Part shown: positions 1 to 7,974 of the stretch, piece by piece
How the letters are laid out: each line of letters begins with the position of its first letter
How positions within the stretch are numbered: the stretch's first letter is position 1
Assembly: GCF_004217215.1 (NCBI RefSeq)
Contig: NZ_SHKP01000005.1
Coordinates: 67,501-131,500, forward strand
Direction of reading: 5' to 3'
Origin: Rivibacter subsaxonicus
Lineage (GTDB): Bacteria > Pseudomonadota > Gammaproteobacteria > Burkholderiales > Burkholderiaceae_C
DNA: 64,000 nucleotides
Made by a program: the position numbers and the translations under genes
Notes under the pieces: model-generated
Databases searched by the model: none
Told to the model about the DNA's origin: nothing
What the model saw: only the letters and a program-made list of their open reading frames with translations

Positions 1-1
1 G

Positions 2-454
2 CTGCGGCCGCTGCGCGACTCGATGGTCGAGTTGGGTCGCTCCTGCGTGCATGCGGACCACCGCAACGGCGGCGCCATCCTGGCACTGTGGGGCGCGCTG
101 GGCGAGTTCATGACGCGCAACGGCTTGAGCGCGATGGTCGGCTGCGCCAGCATCGGCATGCGCGATGGTGGCCACCTCGCGGCCAACCTGTGGGAACAAC
201 TGCGCCACAGCCACCTGGCGGCGATCGAATGGCAGGTGCGGCCGCGCCTGCCGCTGCCGGTCGATGAACTGCGCACCGCCCAGCCGGTCGAGGCGCCGGC
301 GCTGATCAGGGGCTACCTGCGCTGCGGCGCCAAGGTGCTCGGGCCGCCAGCCTGGGACCCCGACTTCAACACCGCCGATCTGCCGCTGCTGATGCGCATC
401 GAGGACCTGCCGCCCAAGTACCGGCGCCACTTCCTGCACGAGGGCGGCAACTGA
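2..454 (+). CDS. OlsB-like GNAT acyltransferase, 3' part only
   Basis: C-terminal part of an acyltransferase of the OlsB/hemolysin-like GNAT group, which transfers an acyl chain from acyl-ACP to the alpha-amino group of ornithine in ornithine-lipid synthesis. The frame is open from the first codon of the window, so the start lies outside it. The visible part has the blocks typical of this group, ELGRSCVHADHR, then GCASIGMRDGG, then a tail with YLRCGAKVLGPPAWDPDFN and a conserved DLP. The gene converges on ptsH, with three bases between the two stop codons. Substrate is inferred from family; related members acylate other amino acids. Family assignment is firm, exact product is not. Confidence 0.8.
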   Translation: MRPLRDSMVELGRSCVHADHRNGGAILALWGALGEFMTRNGLSAMVGCASIGMRDGGHLAANLWEQLRHSHLAAIEWQVRPRLPLPVDELRTAQPVEAPALIRGYLRCGAKVLGPPAWDPDFNTADLPLLMRIEDLPPKYRRHFLHEGGN

Positions 455-457
455 GGT

Positions 458-727
458 CTATTCGCCCTCGCCGAACTTGTCGTTGATCAGCGCAAGCAGT
501 ACGTCCATCGCCTCCTGCTCGCGCTCGCCGTCGGTCTCCAGTTCGACCTCGGTGCCGATGCCGGCTGCCAGCATCATCACGCCCATGATGCTCTTGGCGT
601 TGACGCGGCGGCTGCCGCGGCTGATGAACACTTCACAGGGATAGCTGCCGGCCAGCTTTGTGAGCTTGGCCGAGGCGCGGGCGTGCAGGCCAAGCTTATT
701 GTTGATGGTGATGCGAGTCGAGATCAT
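458..727 (-). CDS. ptsH: HPr phosphocarrier protein
   Basis: Small phosphocarrier of the phosphotransferase system, 89 residues as usual for HPr. His15 in LGLHARAS is the residue phosphorylated by enzyme I. Ser46 in KSIMG sits exactly where HPr kinase acts, so serine control is possible. The ATG at 727 is chosen because it gives a standard length; an upstream in-frame start would add 18 atypical residues. The start lies 32 bases inside the 3' end of the EIIA gene, so the two are probably translationally coupled. No ptsI gene follows; the next gene downstream is on the other strand. Function is well supported by motif and neighbour. Confidence 0.93.
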   Translation of the reverse strand: MISTRITINNKLGLHARASAKLTKLAGSYPCEVFISRGSRRVNAKSIMGVMMLAAGIGTEVELETDGEREQEAMDVLLALINDKFGEGE

Positions 728-1166
728 CGGCAGGTCGCGGGCCCGGTGACTGGGCCTGGTTCTGGGGTCGGGCGCTGGCAATCTGCATCACGCCCTGGGT
801 GGCCCCGGCCACCGCGCGGGCGACCAGGGTGTCAAGCGGCTCGTGCGCGTAGTTCAGCGCTCGCCACAGCATCGGCACGTTGACGCCGGTCACCAGCTTG
901 ACCCGCACTCCGTCGGCCAGGCGCTGCGCGATGTTGCTCGGCGTGGCGCCGAACACGTCGGTCAGGATCAGCACCTCGCTGCGCCCGGGCAACGCGAGCG
1001 CGCGCTCGAGCGCGGCGCGGCAGCGCGCCTCGATCGCCTCGGGCGCGAGCGCAGCGTCGACGTCGACCACTTCCAGCAGCGCCGCGGCCTCGGCAAAGGC
1101 GTGGCTGCCGGCCGCCTTGAGCGCCGAAGCAAGCGGTGCGTGAGCAATGATCAGCAGTCCGGCCAT
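696..1166 (-). CDS. PTS EIIA component, mannose/fructose superfamily
   Basis: EIIA protein of the mannose type, 156 residues. It receives phosphate from HPr on His9 in the opening LLIIAHAPL segment. The later DVFGATPSNIAQRL and VTGVNVPMLWRAL blocks are typical of the fold. In many Betaproteobacteria such an EIIA, HPr and EI form a transport-free regulatory PTS, and no EIIB/C/D genes are near here. The ATG at 1166 gives the correct N terminus. The gene overlaps ptsH by 32 bases. What it controls cannot be seen from the sequence. Confidence 0.88.
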   Translation of the reverse strand: MAGLLIIAHAPLASALKAAGSHAFAEAAALLEVVDVDAALAPEAIEARCRAALERALALPGRSEVLILTDVFGATPSNIAQRLADGVRVKLVTGVNVPMLWRALNYAHEPLDTLVARAVAGATQGVMQIASARPQNQAQSPGPRPADDLDSHHHQQ

Positions 1167-1222
1167 TGGCGTCGAATATATCCATGCGGCGACTCGAGGG
1201 CCAATCGGCCCGGGCCGCGGCC

Positions 1223-1753
1223 TCAGCCTGGCAGCTTCAGGCCGTCGATGAAGTTCTGCACCGCAGCCGCCGGCGCCGCGCCGAGCACGGCGGCGTGAAA
1301 GACCCGCGTGCCCTGCGCGAACACGACCGAAGTCTCGCCGACCGCGGTGCCGTCGGGGCGACGGCCCGTGACCTCGAAGCGCAGCGCGCCCGGGTGTGGC
1401 GTGGCACCGCGCAGCACGAATGGCGCACTGGCGGTCTCGCGACCGTCGAGATTGAGCACGCGCACCCGACGCAGTTCGTCGAGCGCAGCGGCGACCCGGC
1501 CCGGATCGCCCAGGTCGGCACTCGACAGCGCCCAGGTGCTGCCGTCGGCGCTGCAGGCCAGCAGTTCGAACTGCACCTCGGCCCCCGCCAGCGGCAACGC
1601 ACGCGTGACGCGCTCGGGCTTGCACGGAAACAGCGCGACCAGCTTGCTGCCGGTCGGGCGCACCTCGCGCCAGTCGAGCGTCGGCGTGCAGGCGGCAAGC
1701 AATGCCAGCATCAGTGCCAGCGGCGCACTGGCGGCGGGAACGGGAATCGACAT
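1223..1753 (-). CDS. Uncharacterised lipoprotein
   Basis: Predicted 176-residue lipoprotein of unknown function. The N terminus has a hydrophobic signal ending in a lipobox, LLAAC, followed by a sequence with DWREVRP and FPCKPERVTR. The rest is a compact alpha/beta-like domain with no enzyme motif I recognise. It lies 56 bases upstream of the EIIA gene on the same strand and starts 35 bases from the divergent CoA-transferase gene. The ATG at 1753 is chosen because it places the signal peptide at the N terminus. It could share a transcript with EIIA-HPr, but nothing links it to the PTS functionally. Confidence 0.75.
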   Translation of the reverse strand: MSIPVPAASAPLALMLALLAACTPTLDWREVRPTGSKLVALFPCKPERVTRALPLAGAEVQFELLACSADGSTWALSSADLGDPGRVAAALDELRRVRVLNLDGRETASAPFVLRGATPHPGALRFEVTGRRPDGTAVGETSVVFAQGTRVFHAAVLGAAPAAAVQNFIDGLKLPG

Positions 1754-1788
1754 CGGCCGATTATCGGCAGCGCGGCAGAATGGGCCGG

Positions 1789-3072
1789 ATGCAGCCCTCC
1801 GCTCCTTCTTCACCAGGCCCGGGCGCGCTCGACGGCATCCGCGTGCTCGACCTCTCGCGCGTGCTGGCCGGACCCTGGTGCACGCAGACCCTTGGTGACC
1901 TCGGCGCCGACGTGCTCAAGATCGAGCGCCCGGCCGGCGCCGACCACCCTGGCGGCGACGACACCCGTGGCTGGGGCCCGCCCTTCCTGCGCGACGCCGA
2001 GGGCCAGGACACCGCCGAGTCGGCCTACTACCTCGGCGCCAACCGCAACAAGCGCTCGCTGGCGGTCGACCTCGGCGCGCCGGCCGGGCAGGCGCTGATC
2101 CGCGAACTGGCGTTGCGGGCCGACGTGCTGGTCGAGAACTTCAAGGTCGGCGACATGGCCCGCCACGGTCTCGACTACGCCTCGCTGGCCGCGCTCAACC
2201 CCAGGCTCGTGTACTGCTCGATCACCGGCTACGGTCAGACCGGCCCCTACCGCGAGCGCGCCGGCTACGACTACGCGGTCCAGGGCCTCGGCGGCCTGAT
2301 GAGCGTCACCGGCGAGCGCGACGACCGCCCCGGTGGCGGCCCGCAGAAGGTCGGCGTCGCGGTCGCCGACCTGTTCACCGGCCTCTACGCCACCGTCGCC
2401 ATCCTCGCCGCGCTGCGCCACGCCGAAGCCACCGGACGCGGCCAGCAGGTCGACATGGCGCTGCTCGACACCCAGGTCGCGATGCTGGCCAACCTGGGCG
2501 CCAACTACCTGGTCAGCGGCCAGGTGCCGGGCCGCGCCGGCAACGCGCACCAGAACATCGTGCCGTACCAGAGCTTCGAGGCCGCCGACGGCCACATCAT
2601 CCTGGCGGTCGGCAACGACGGCCAGTTCGCGCGCTTCTGCGAAGTGGCCGGGCACCCGGAACTGGCTCGCGACGCCCGCTTCGCCACCAACCCGCAACGG
2701 GTCCGCCACCGCGAACAGCTGGTGCCGATCCTCGCCGGCTGGTTGCGCGAACGTCCGCTTGCCGACTGGCTCGCCGCGCTCGAGGCCGCCAAGGTGCCCT
2801 GCGGACCGATCAACCGCCTCGACCAGGTCTTCGCCGACCCGCAGGTGCAGGCGCGCGCCATGGTCGAGACGGTCGCCCACCCGCACCAGGCGGCGCTGCG
2901 CCTGGTGGCGAGCCCGATGAAGCTGTCCGCGACGCCCCCGCAGACCCGGCTGGTGCCGCCCCGCTTGGCCGAGCACGAAGATGTGGCGCTGGCCGACTGG
3001 CTGGGCTGGGACTCGAGCCGCATCGCGCAGGCCCGGGCCGAAGGCGCCTTCGGCCGAACGACGGCCGGCTAG
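1789..3072 (+). CDS. CaiB/BaiF family (class III) CoA-transferase
   Basis: Class III CoA-transferase, 427 residues, which moves CoA between an acyl-CoA and a free carboxylic acid through an aspartyl-CoA intermediate. The N terminus has the family opening GIRVLDLSRVLAGPWCTQ and the LGADVLKIERP segment. Asp194 in VADLFTG is the expected catalytic nucleophile. The VDMALLDTQVAMLANLGANY block and the C-terminal KVPCGPINR block also fit. The ATG at 1789 is preferred; another in-frame ATG lies at 1780. The substrate cannot be told from the sequence; formyl-, carnitine- and succinyl-CoA users share these motifs. Confidence 0.9.
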   Translation: MQPSAPSSPGPGALDGIRVLDLSRVLAGPWCTQTLGDLGADVLKIERPAGADHPGGDDTRGWGPPFLRDAEGQDTAESAYYLGANRNKRSLAVDLGAPAGQALIRELALRADVLVENFKVGDMARHGLDYASLAALNPRLVYCSITGYGQTGPYRERAGYDYAVQGLGGLMSVTGERDDRPGGGPQKVGVAVADLFTGLYATVAILAALRHAEATGRGQQVDMALLDTQVAMLANLGANYLVSGQVPGRAGNAHQNIVPYQSFEAADGHIILAVGNDGQFARFCEVAGHPELARDARFATNPQRVRHREQLVPILAGWLRERPLADWLAALEAAKVPCGPINRLDQVFADPQVQARAMVETVAHPHQAALRLVASPMKLSATPPQTRLVPPRLAEHEDVALADWLGWDSSRIAQARAEGAFGRTTAG

Positions 3073-3202
3073 GTTCTGAACCGAGCCCGCCACCTCGGGA
3101 CAGCCGCGCCCCGCAGTCGGGGGTGGGCCGCTGGCGGCCGATGGCGGTCATCCCTAGAGTGCAGGGTTGTGCTCCGGCGATGTCGGTGCGTCCAGATTCG
3201 AC

Positions 3203-4351
3203 ATGGTGCCGCCGCCGATGAATGCCATCCTCAAGCCCACGCTCGCCACCGACTCCGAGGCTGCCTCCGGCGGCTCGCTGGCTGCCGATGCCTGGCCCGA
3301 ACTGGCGGCACAGATCGGGCGCGAGGTCGGCGGGCCGCTCAGCGCCGCGCTGGAGCGCGTGATCCAGCTCACCACCACCGGCCGCATCGATCGTGGCGGC
3401 CTGCGCGCGCTGCGCGCCGAGATCGAACGCGCGCGCCGCGCCGGCATGGTGGCGCAGCAACTGGCGCGCTATGCCTCCAAGCGGCTGCGGCAGTCGCACG
3501 AGCGGCTCAACCTGGCCGGCACCCTGCAGTCGGTGCTGGCCCAGCGCAGCCGCGAGGTCGGATCGCGCGGCATCCAGGTGCGCCAGAGCACGCGACCGAT
3601 CGAGGTGCTGGTCGACCCGGCGCTGCTGTTCGGCCTGCTCAACGCGCTGCTCGACTGGGCCATCGAATGCGCCCATGCCAGCATCGATTTCGGCGTCGAT
3701 ACCCGCAGCTGGCCGGCGCATGGCTGCGTGCTGTGCCGCTTCACCCATGAGCCGCGGCAGGAAGACGCACTGGCCGACATCGATGCCCCGACGCTCGATT
3801 CGCTGAACTGGCACCTGCTCAGGCAGGGCGCAGCGGCGATGGGCCTGCTGCTCGACCGCGAAGTCGATGGCAACCGCGTCAGCCTGGCTCTCGAGTTCCC
3901 GCGCACGGTCAACGAATCGATCGAGGGCGTGACCGCGATCGACCTCGAGGACGGCTTCGGCACCAGTCTCAACTCCAAGCCGCTGGCCGGCAGCCATGTG
4001 CTGGTGGTGGCGGCACGCCGCGAGATGCGGATGGCGGTGCGCAGCGCGATCGCCGACATGGGGCTGCTGCTCGACTTCGTCGGCTCGGTCGACGAGGCGA
4101 TCGGCTTCTGCCGGGAGGCGCTGCCGCACGCCATCGTGTTCGAGGCGGCACTGCGCAGCGAGCGACTGGACACGCTGGCCGACGAGATCCGTGACGAGGT
4201 GCCGGGCTTTGCCTTCGTCGAGGTGGCCGAGGAAGGCGAGGCCTTCGAGGTCTCGGGCTTCAACGGCCAGAACTACGCCCGGGTGGGGCGCGACGGCCTG
4301 GCCAAGTCGCTGCCGTCGGCGATCGTGTTCGAGCTCAGCAAGAGCTTCTAG
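3203..4351 (+). CDS. Histidine-kinase-like protein with degenerate receiver domain
   Basis: About 382-residue protein with the layout of a hybrid sensor kinase but lacking its chemistry. Residues about 30-110 resemble a DHp helical pair, yet the expected AHE-x-x-x-PL motif reads REVGGPLS and has no histidine. An ATPase-like domain follows without clear N, G1 or G2 boxes. From about residue 268 a receiver-like domain begins with LVVAARREMR where acidic residues are expected, and IVFEAAL stands where the phospho-acceptor Asp should be. The start is uncertain: ATG at 3203 or 3218, or TTG at 3167. The stop overlaps that of the convergent DUF4197 gene. Probably a non-catalytic signalling or scaffold protein; partner unknown. 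Confidence 0.7.
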   Translation: MVPPPMNAILKPTLATDSEAASGGSLAADAWPELAAQIGREVGGPLSAALERVIQLTTTGRIDRGGLRALRAEIERARRAGMVAQQLARYASKRLRQSHERLNLAGTLQSVLAQRSREVGSRGIQVRQSTRPIEVLVDPALLFGLLNALLDWAIECAHASIDFGVDTRSWPAHGCVLCRFTHEPRQEDALADIDAPTLDSLNWHLLRQGAAAMGLLLDREVDGNRVSLALEFPRTVNESIEGVTAIDLEDGFGTSLNSKPLAGSHVLVVAARREMRMAVRSAIADMGLLLDFVGSVDEAIGFCREALPHAIVFEAALRSERLDTLADEIRDEVPGFAFVEVAEEGEAFEVSGFNGQNYARVGRDGLAKSLPSAIVFELSKSF

Positions 4352-5046
4352 CCACCAAAGACCTTCTTGAGGATCGCGCTGCCGGTGCCGACCGGATCCT
4401 GGCGGATCTTGCGTTCCTCCTCGGCGATCATCAGGAACAGCCCGTCGAGCGCCTTGCGCGTGACGTACTGCTGCACGTTGGCATCCTCCTTCTTCACCAG
4501 GCCGTAGCTGGCGGCCTGCCCCGCCACCGCGTTGTACTGCTGGGCCAGCGCCAGCCGCTCGGTCTGCTCGGTCACGATCGGCAGGAAGCGCTCGGTCAGC
4601 GGCGCACGAGTCTTGGCGGCGAAAAAATCGGTCACCGAGGTGTCGCCGCCGCTGATGATCTGCTTCGCGTCGGCCACCGTCATCTGCCGGATCGCCTGCT
4701 TCAGCAGCGGCCTGGCAGCCGGCACCGCCGCCTCGGCGGCCCGGTTCATCGCGGTCACCAGTTCGTCGACTCGCTGGCTCTGGCCGGTCATCTTGAGCAA
4801 TTTGGTGGCGCTCTCCAGGCCGGCCGGCAAGGGGATGCGAACCTTCGGGTTGCCGAGGAATCCATCGGGACGACCCAGCAAACTGCCCGCGGCGTCCGCA
4901 CCTCGGTCGAGCGCCGCCTTGACGCCGGCCGAAGCGTCGGCCTGGCTCAACTCGAGGGCCTGCCCCAGCGACGGCCACGCGGCCGACAACCCTGCGCCCC
5001 AGCCGGCCAGCAGGCGGCCGATAGACTTGCGGCGATCCGGATCCAT
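4348..5046 (-). CDS. DUF4197 family exported protein
   Basis: A 232-residue protein of the DUF4197 family, function unknown. An N-terminal signal with a paired-arginine start (RRKSIGRLL) and a hydrophobic stretch to about residue 30 suggests export, possibly by Tat. The body has ALELSQADASAGVKAALDRG, then FLGNPKVRIPLP, then a helical C-terminal half with a KKEDANVQQYVTRKALDGLF block, all characteristic of the family. ATG 5046 is used rather than the TTG one codon upstream. It diverges from the thioredoxin-like gene, 29 bases apart, and shares a palindromic ctag with the stop of the kinase-like gene. Confidence 0.85.
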   Translation of the reverse strand: MDPDRRKSIGRLLAGWGAGLSAAWPSLGQALELSQADASAGVKAALDRGADAAGSLLGRPDGFLGNPKVRIPLPAGLESATKLLKMTGQSQRVDELVTAMNRAAEAAVPAARPLLKQAIRQMTVADAKQIISGGDTSVTDFFAAKTRAPLTERFLPIVTEQTERLALAQQYNAVAGQAASYGLVKKEDANVQQYVTRKALDGLFLMIAEEERKIRQDPVGTGSAILKKVFGG

Positions 5047-5075
5047 CAACGAACTCTCCCCGAAACGGTCTGTTC

Positions 5076-5585
5076 ATGACCAGCAGCAAGCGCAATGTAG
5101 CGGCCATCGTCGCCGTCCTCTTCGTCATCGGCGCCGTGGCAGCGCTATGGGCGCTGTCGCCCAAGGCGACCGTGCCGGACGTGCCCTACACCCTGCTCGA
5201 CGGCAGCACCCAGCGCACCACGGATCTGCGCGGCAAGGTGGTGCTGGTCAACTTCTGGGCAACCAGCTGCGTGACCTGCGTCAAGGAGATGCCGGAGCTG
5301 ATCGCGACCCACCGCAAGTTCAACGCGCGCGGCTTCGAGACGCTGGCGGTGGCGATGAGCTACGACCCGCCGGCCTATGTCGTGAACTTCGCGCAGTCGC
5401 GCGGCCTGCCGTTCAAGGTGGCGATCGACAACACCGGCGAGATCGCGCGCCGGTTCGGCGACGTGCAGCTGACGCCGACCACGCTGCTGGTCAACCGGCG
5501 CGGCGAGGTGGTCAAGCGCTTCGTCGGCGAACCCGACTTCGCCGAACTCCACGCGACGATCGACCGGCTGCTCGACGAGTCCTGA
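5076..5585 (+). CDS. TlpA-like thiol-disulfide oxidoreductase, membrane-anchored
   Basis: A 169-residue thioredoxin-fold protein facing the periplasm. Residues about 8-27 form one hydrophobic anchor, followed by an AhpC/TSA-Redoxin-like domain. The active site WATSCVTC has Cys65 and Cys68, and the cis-proline loop reads LTPTTLLVN. The CVTC dipeptide and the sequence around it match reducing periplasmic thioredoxins of the TlpA/ResA type rather than cytosolic Trx. The natural substrate (cytochrome c haem sites, copper proteins or others) is not indicated by neighbours. It ends 9 bases before the convergent exporter gene. Confidence 0.87.
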   Translation: MTSSKRNVAAIVAVLFVIGAVAALWALSPKATVPDVPYTLLDGSTQRTTDLRGKVVLVNFWATSCVTCVKEMPELIATHRKFNARGFETLAVAMSYDPPAYVVNFAQSRGLPFKVAIDNTGEIARRFGDVQLTPTTLLVNRRGEVVKRFVGEPDFAELHATIDRLLDES

Positions 5586-5594
5586 GCAGGCTCT

Positions 5595-6551
5595 TCAGGC
5601 CGTGTGGCCGTCGGGCGAGGCGTCGTGCTCAGGCGCCAGCCGCGAATCCGCCGGAGCGTCGTCGGCGCGCAGAGCCAGCATCGCCGCGCCGCTGATCAGC
5701 ACCGCCGCCAGCAGCAGGCCACCCGAGAAGCTGCGGCCGGTGGCGAGCACCAGCAACAGCGTCGAGGCCAGCGGCGTCAGGTAGCTCAGGACGCCGATCG
5801 TGCGCGGGTCGCCAAGCTTGAACGCCCGGTCCCAGAGGTAGAAGGCGAGGCCGAGCGGGCCGAGGCCGGTGAAGCCGATCAGCAGGATGTCGCGCATGCC
5901 GAGCACCACCGAGGGCTCGAACCAGACGTGACAGAGCAGCGCCAGCAGGCCCGAGATCGCACCGAACAGGCCGATCGCCGAGGTCGGCACGCGGGCACCG
6001 TCGTCGGCCAGGCGCCGGGTTCCGAGCGAGTAGGTCGCCCAGATGAAGGCCGAGCCCAGCGCCGCCATGTAGCCCCAGAACACGGCACCGACGTCGGCGT
6101 TGCCACGGGCGCCCGCGCCCGGAGCGGCGTCCGGATCGCCGCCGGCGATCGCCAGCGCGGCGCCGGCAAATCCGGTGACGGCGGCCAGCACATGCTGCGG
6201 CCGCAGCTTCACCGCCGGCAGGAAGACCGGCGCCAGCACGACGATCAGCAGGGGCCACAGGTAGTTGAGCAGGTTGGCGTTCACCGGCGGCGCCTGGCGC
6301 AGCGCGATGAACAGCAGCAGGTGAAAGCCGAACAGCCCGTAGACGCCGAGCGCCACCGCCTCGACCGGCACCTTCCAGCGTGCCGGCTTCATGGCCACCG
6401 CCGGCCACACCAGGCTGCTGCCGACCAGCAACGCGAGGCCGGTCAGCAGGAACGGCGGCACATGCGCCAGCTTCACGCCCAGGACGGCGAGTGTCGACCA
6501 CAACGCGATCGCGCCGAGTGCGCAGAAGTTGGCCACAGCATTCGGGTTCAT
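5595..6551 (-). CDS. DMT/EamA family exporter, YddG-like
   Basis: Inner-membrane transporter of about 318 residues with ten predicted membrane helices in two EamA repeats. The N terminus ALGAIALWSTLAVLG and the VNANLLNYLWPLLIV segment resemble YddG, an exporter of aromatic amino acids, more than other EamA members; the true substrate remains open. ATG at 6551 gives the normal N terminus. An 8-base inverted repeat (catgtccc at 6549-6556 and gggacatg at 6594-6601) surrounds its start region and could affect expression. Transcribed alone, downstream of nothing on its strand within 140 bases. Confidence 0.85.
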   Translation of the reverse strand: MNPNAVANFCALGAIALWSTLAVLGVKLAHVPPFLLTGLALLVGSSLVWPAVAMKPARWKVPVEAVALGVYGLFGFHLLLFIALRQAPPVNANLLNYLWPLLIVVLAPVFLPAVKLRPQHVLAAVTGFAGAALAIAGGDPDAAPGAGARGNADVGAVFWGYMAALGSAFIWATYSLGTRRLADDGARVPTSAIGLFGAISGLLALLCHVWFEPSVVLGMRDILLIGFTGLGPLGLAFYLWDRAFKLGDPRTIGVLSYLTPLASTLLLVLATGRSFSGGLLLAAVLISGAAMLALRADDAPADSRLAPEHDASPDGHTA

Positions 6552-6695
6552 GTCCCCAACACTACGAGCCTGCGGCTGGCCGTACATCCCCCAGGGACAT
6601 GCTGTTGGCGGGCCACGACGTGCCGCCCGTGACCAAAGCCACTTGCCCGATGCCGCCACCGCGGCCCGACCCCGCTCAGATGCGGGGCGGCAGGC

Positions 6696-7685
6696 TCAGA
6701 CGGCGGTCGGCAGGCCGGCGGCGTGGGCCTGCTCGTCGGCGTGATAGCTCGAGCGCACCATCGCACCGACGGCAGCATGGGAAAAGCCCATGGCGTAGGC
6801 CTCGCGCTCGAACATCGCGAAGGTGTCCGGATGCACGTAGCGCCGCACCGGCAGGTGGTGACCGCTGGGCGCCAGGTACTGACCGAGGGTCAGCATGTCG
6901 ATGCCATGGGCGCGCATGTCGCGCATCACCGCCAGGATCTCCTCGTCGGTCTCGCCGAGGCCGACCATCAGCCCGCTCTTGGTCGGCACCCCTGGCGCGA
7001 ACTCCTTGAAGCGCTTGAGAAGGTCGAGGCTGAACTGGTAGTCGGAGCCCGGCCGCGCTTCCTTGTAGAGGCGCGGCACGGTCTCGAGGTTGTGGTTCAT
7101 CACATCCGGCGGTGCGGCCTTGAGGATCTCGAGCGCACGGTCGGCACGGCCGCGGAAGTCGGGCGTGAGGATCTCGATCTGGGTGCCGGGCGAAAGCTCG
7201 CGCGTCTTGCGGATGCATTCGACGAAATGCGCCGCGCCGCCGTCGCGCAGGTCGTCGCGGTCGACGCTGGTGATCACCACGTACTTGAGCCGCAGCGCCG
7301 CGATGGTCTTGGCCATGTTGAGCGGTTCGTCGGCGTCGAGCGGGTCCGGGCGGCCGTGGCCGACGTCGCAGAAGGGGCAGCGCCGGGTGCACTTGTCACC
7401 CATGATCATGAAGGTCGCCGTGCCCTTGCCGAAGCACTCGCCGATGTTCGGGCACGAGGCTTCCTCGCACACCGTGTGCAGCTTGTGCTCGCGCAGGATG
7501 TTCTTGATCTCGTAGAAGCGGGTGCTGGGCGATCCGGCCTTGACGCGGATCCAGCTCGGCTTCTTCAGCACCTCGGCCGGCACCACCTTGATCGGGATGC
7601 GCGCCGTCTTGGCCTGCGATTTCTGCTTGACGGTGGGGTCGTAGGTCGCCGCGGCGGCGTCGGCGGCGATCGGTGGGGTGCTCAT
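6696..7685 (-). CDS. lipA: Lipoyl synthase
   Basis: Radical-SAM lipoyl synthase of 329 residues, which inserts two sulfur atoms into protein-bound octanoyl groups of 2-oxoacid dehydrogenases and the glycine cleavage H protein. Both iron-sulfur sites are visible: the auxiliary cluster Cys73, Cys78 and Cys84 ([12 protein letters not shown]), and the SAM cluster Cys99, Cys103 and Cys106 (CTRRCPFC). The conserved RSSY near the C terminus is present. lipB lies upstream on the same strand, separated by 285 bases of remnant sequence, so the usual tight lipB-lipA coupling is broken. A small GC-rich hairpin just past the stop (6670-6687) may help end transcription. Confidence 0.97.
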   Translation of the reverse strand: MSTPPIAADAAAATYDPTVKQKSQAKTARIPIKVVPAEVLKKPSWIRVKAGSPSTRFYEIKNILREHKLHTVCEEASCPNIGECFGKGTATFMIMGDKCTRRCPFCDVGHGRPDPLDADEPLNMAKTIAALRLKYVVITSVDRDDLRDGGAAHFVECIRKTRELSPGTQIEILTPDFRGRADRALEILKAAPPDVMNHNLETVPRLYKEARPGSDYQFSLDLLKRFKEFAPGVPTKSGLMVGLGETDEEILAVMRDMRAHGIDMLTLGQYLAPSGHHLPVRRYVHPDTFAMFEREAYAMGFSHAAVGAMVRSSYHADEQAHAAGLPTAV

Positions 7686-7788
7686 GCCGCGATTTTAGGC
7701 GGGCACCCCTGCCTGGCTGCGACCGCCGGGAAATAGCCGTCCCGGCAGGGACGGCTCGCAGGCACCCGGCCGGGCCGGGCGCGATGGC

Positions 7789-7919
7789 TCAGAACGAGTA
7801 GGTCGGGCCCAGCGAGGAATGCTGATGTTGCCCTTCTCGTCTTCGAACTTGGCGTTCGTGAAGTCGAGCGCCGCATCCAGGCTCAGGGCCGGCGTGCGCA
7901 CGATTGCCGATCGCAGGCC
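7789..7919 (-). pseudogene. 3' remnant of an outer-membrane beta-barrel gene, frameshifted
   Basis: Broken end of a former gene on the minus strand. One frame reads TPALSLDAALDFTNAKFEDE, then KGNISIP; after a shift of one base the next frame reads LGPTYSF followed by a stop (TGA at 7789-7791). Adding one base near 7812 would join them as GNISIPSLGPTYSF, and a final Phe after an aromatic/hydrophobic alternation is the classic sorting signal of outer-membrane barrels. The upstream side stops at an in-frame TAG and at the edge of a 16-base inverted repeat. No start codon or longer frame remains. The family of the parent protein is not clear. Confidence 0.6.
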
Positions 7920-7974
7920 CTAGCAGGCTGTTGAAATGCCTGCAGGGGTCGCGGGTACTTCAACAGCCTGCTAG
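7920..7974. repeat. Perfect 16-bp inverted repeat, possible element end or terminator
   Basis: The arms ctagcaggctgttgaa (7920-7935) and ttcaacagcctgctag (7959-7974) are exact inverse complements around a 23-base spacer. The right arm contains the lipB stop codon. The arms abut the truncated outer-membrane gene remnant, so they may mark a small palindromic mobile element or recombination scar. As RNA it would also form a strong hairpin at the end of lipB, but there is no T-run on either side, so a standard intrinsic terminator is less likely. Confidence 0.75.

Noticed and set aside
2810-5164. Long open minus-strand frame covering the CoA-transferase end and the kinase-like gene
   Set aside because: Open only because of high GC; arginine/proline-rich translation without domains, opposite genes with clear family motifs.
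6549-6601. Inverted repeat catgtccc/gggacatg around the exporter start
   Set aside because: Arms are only 8 bp and 37 bases apart; likely by chance, mentioned only in the gene entry.
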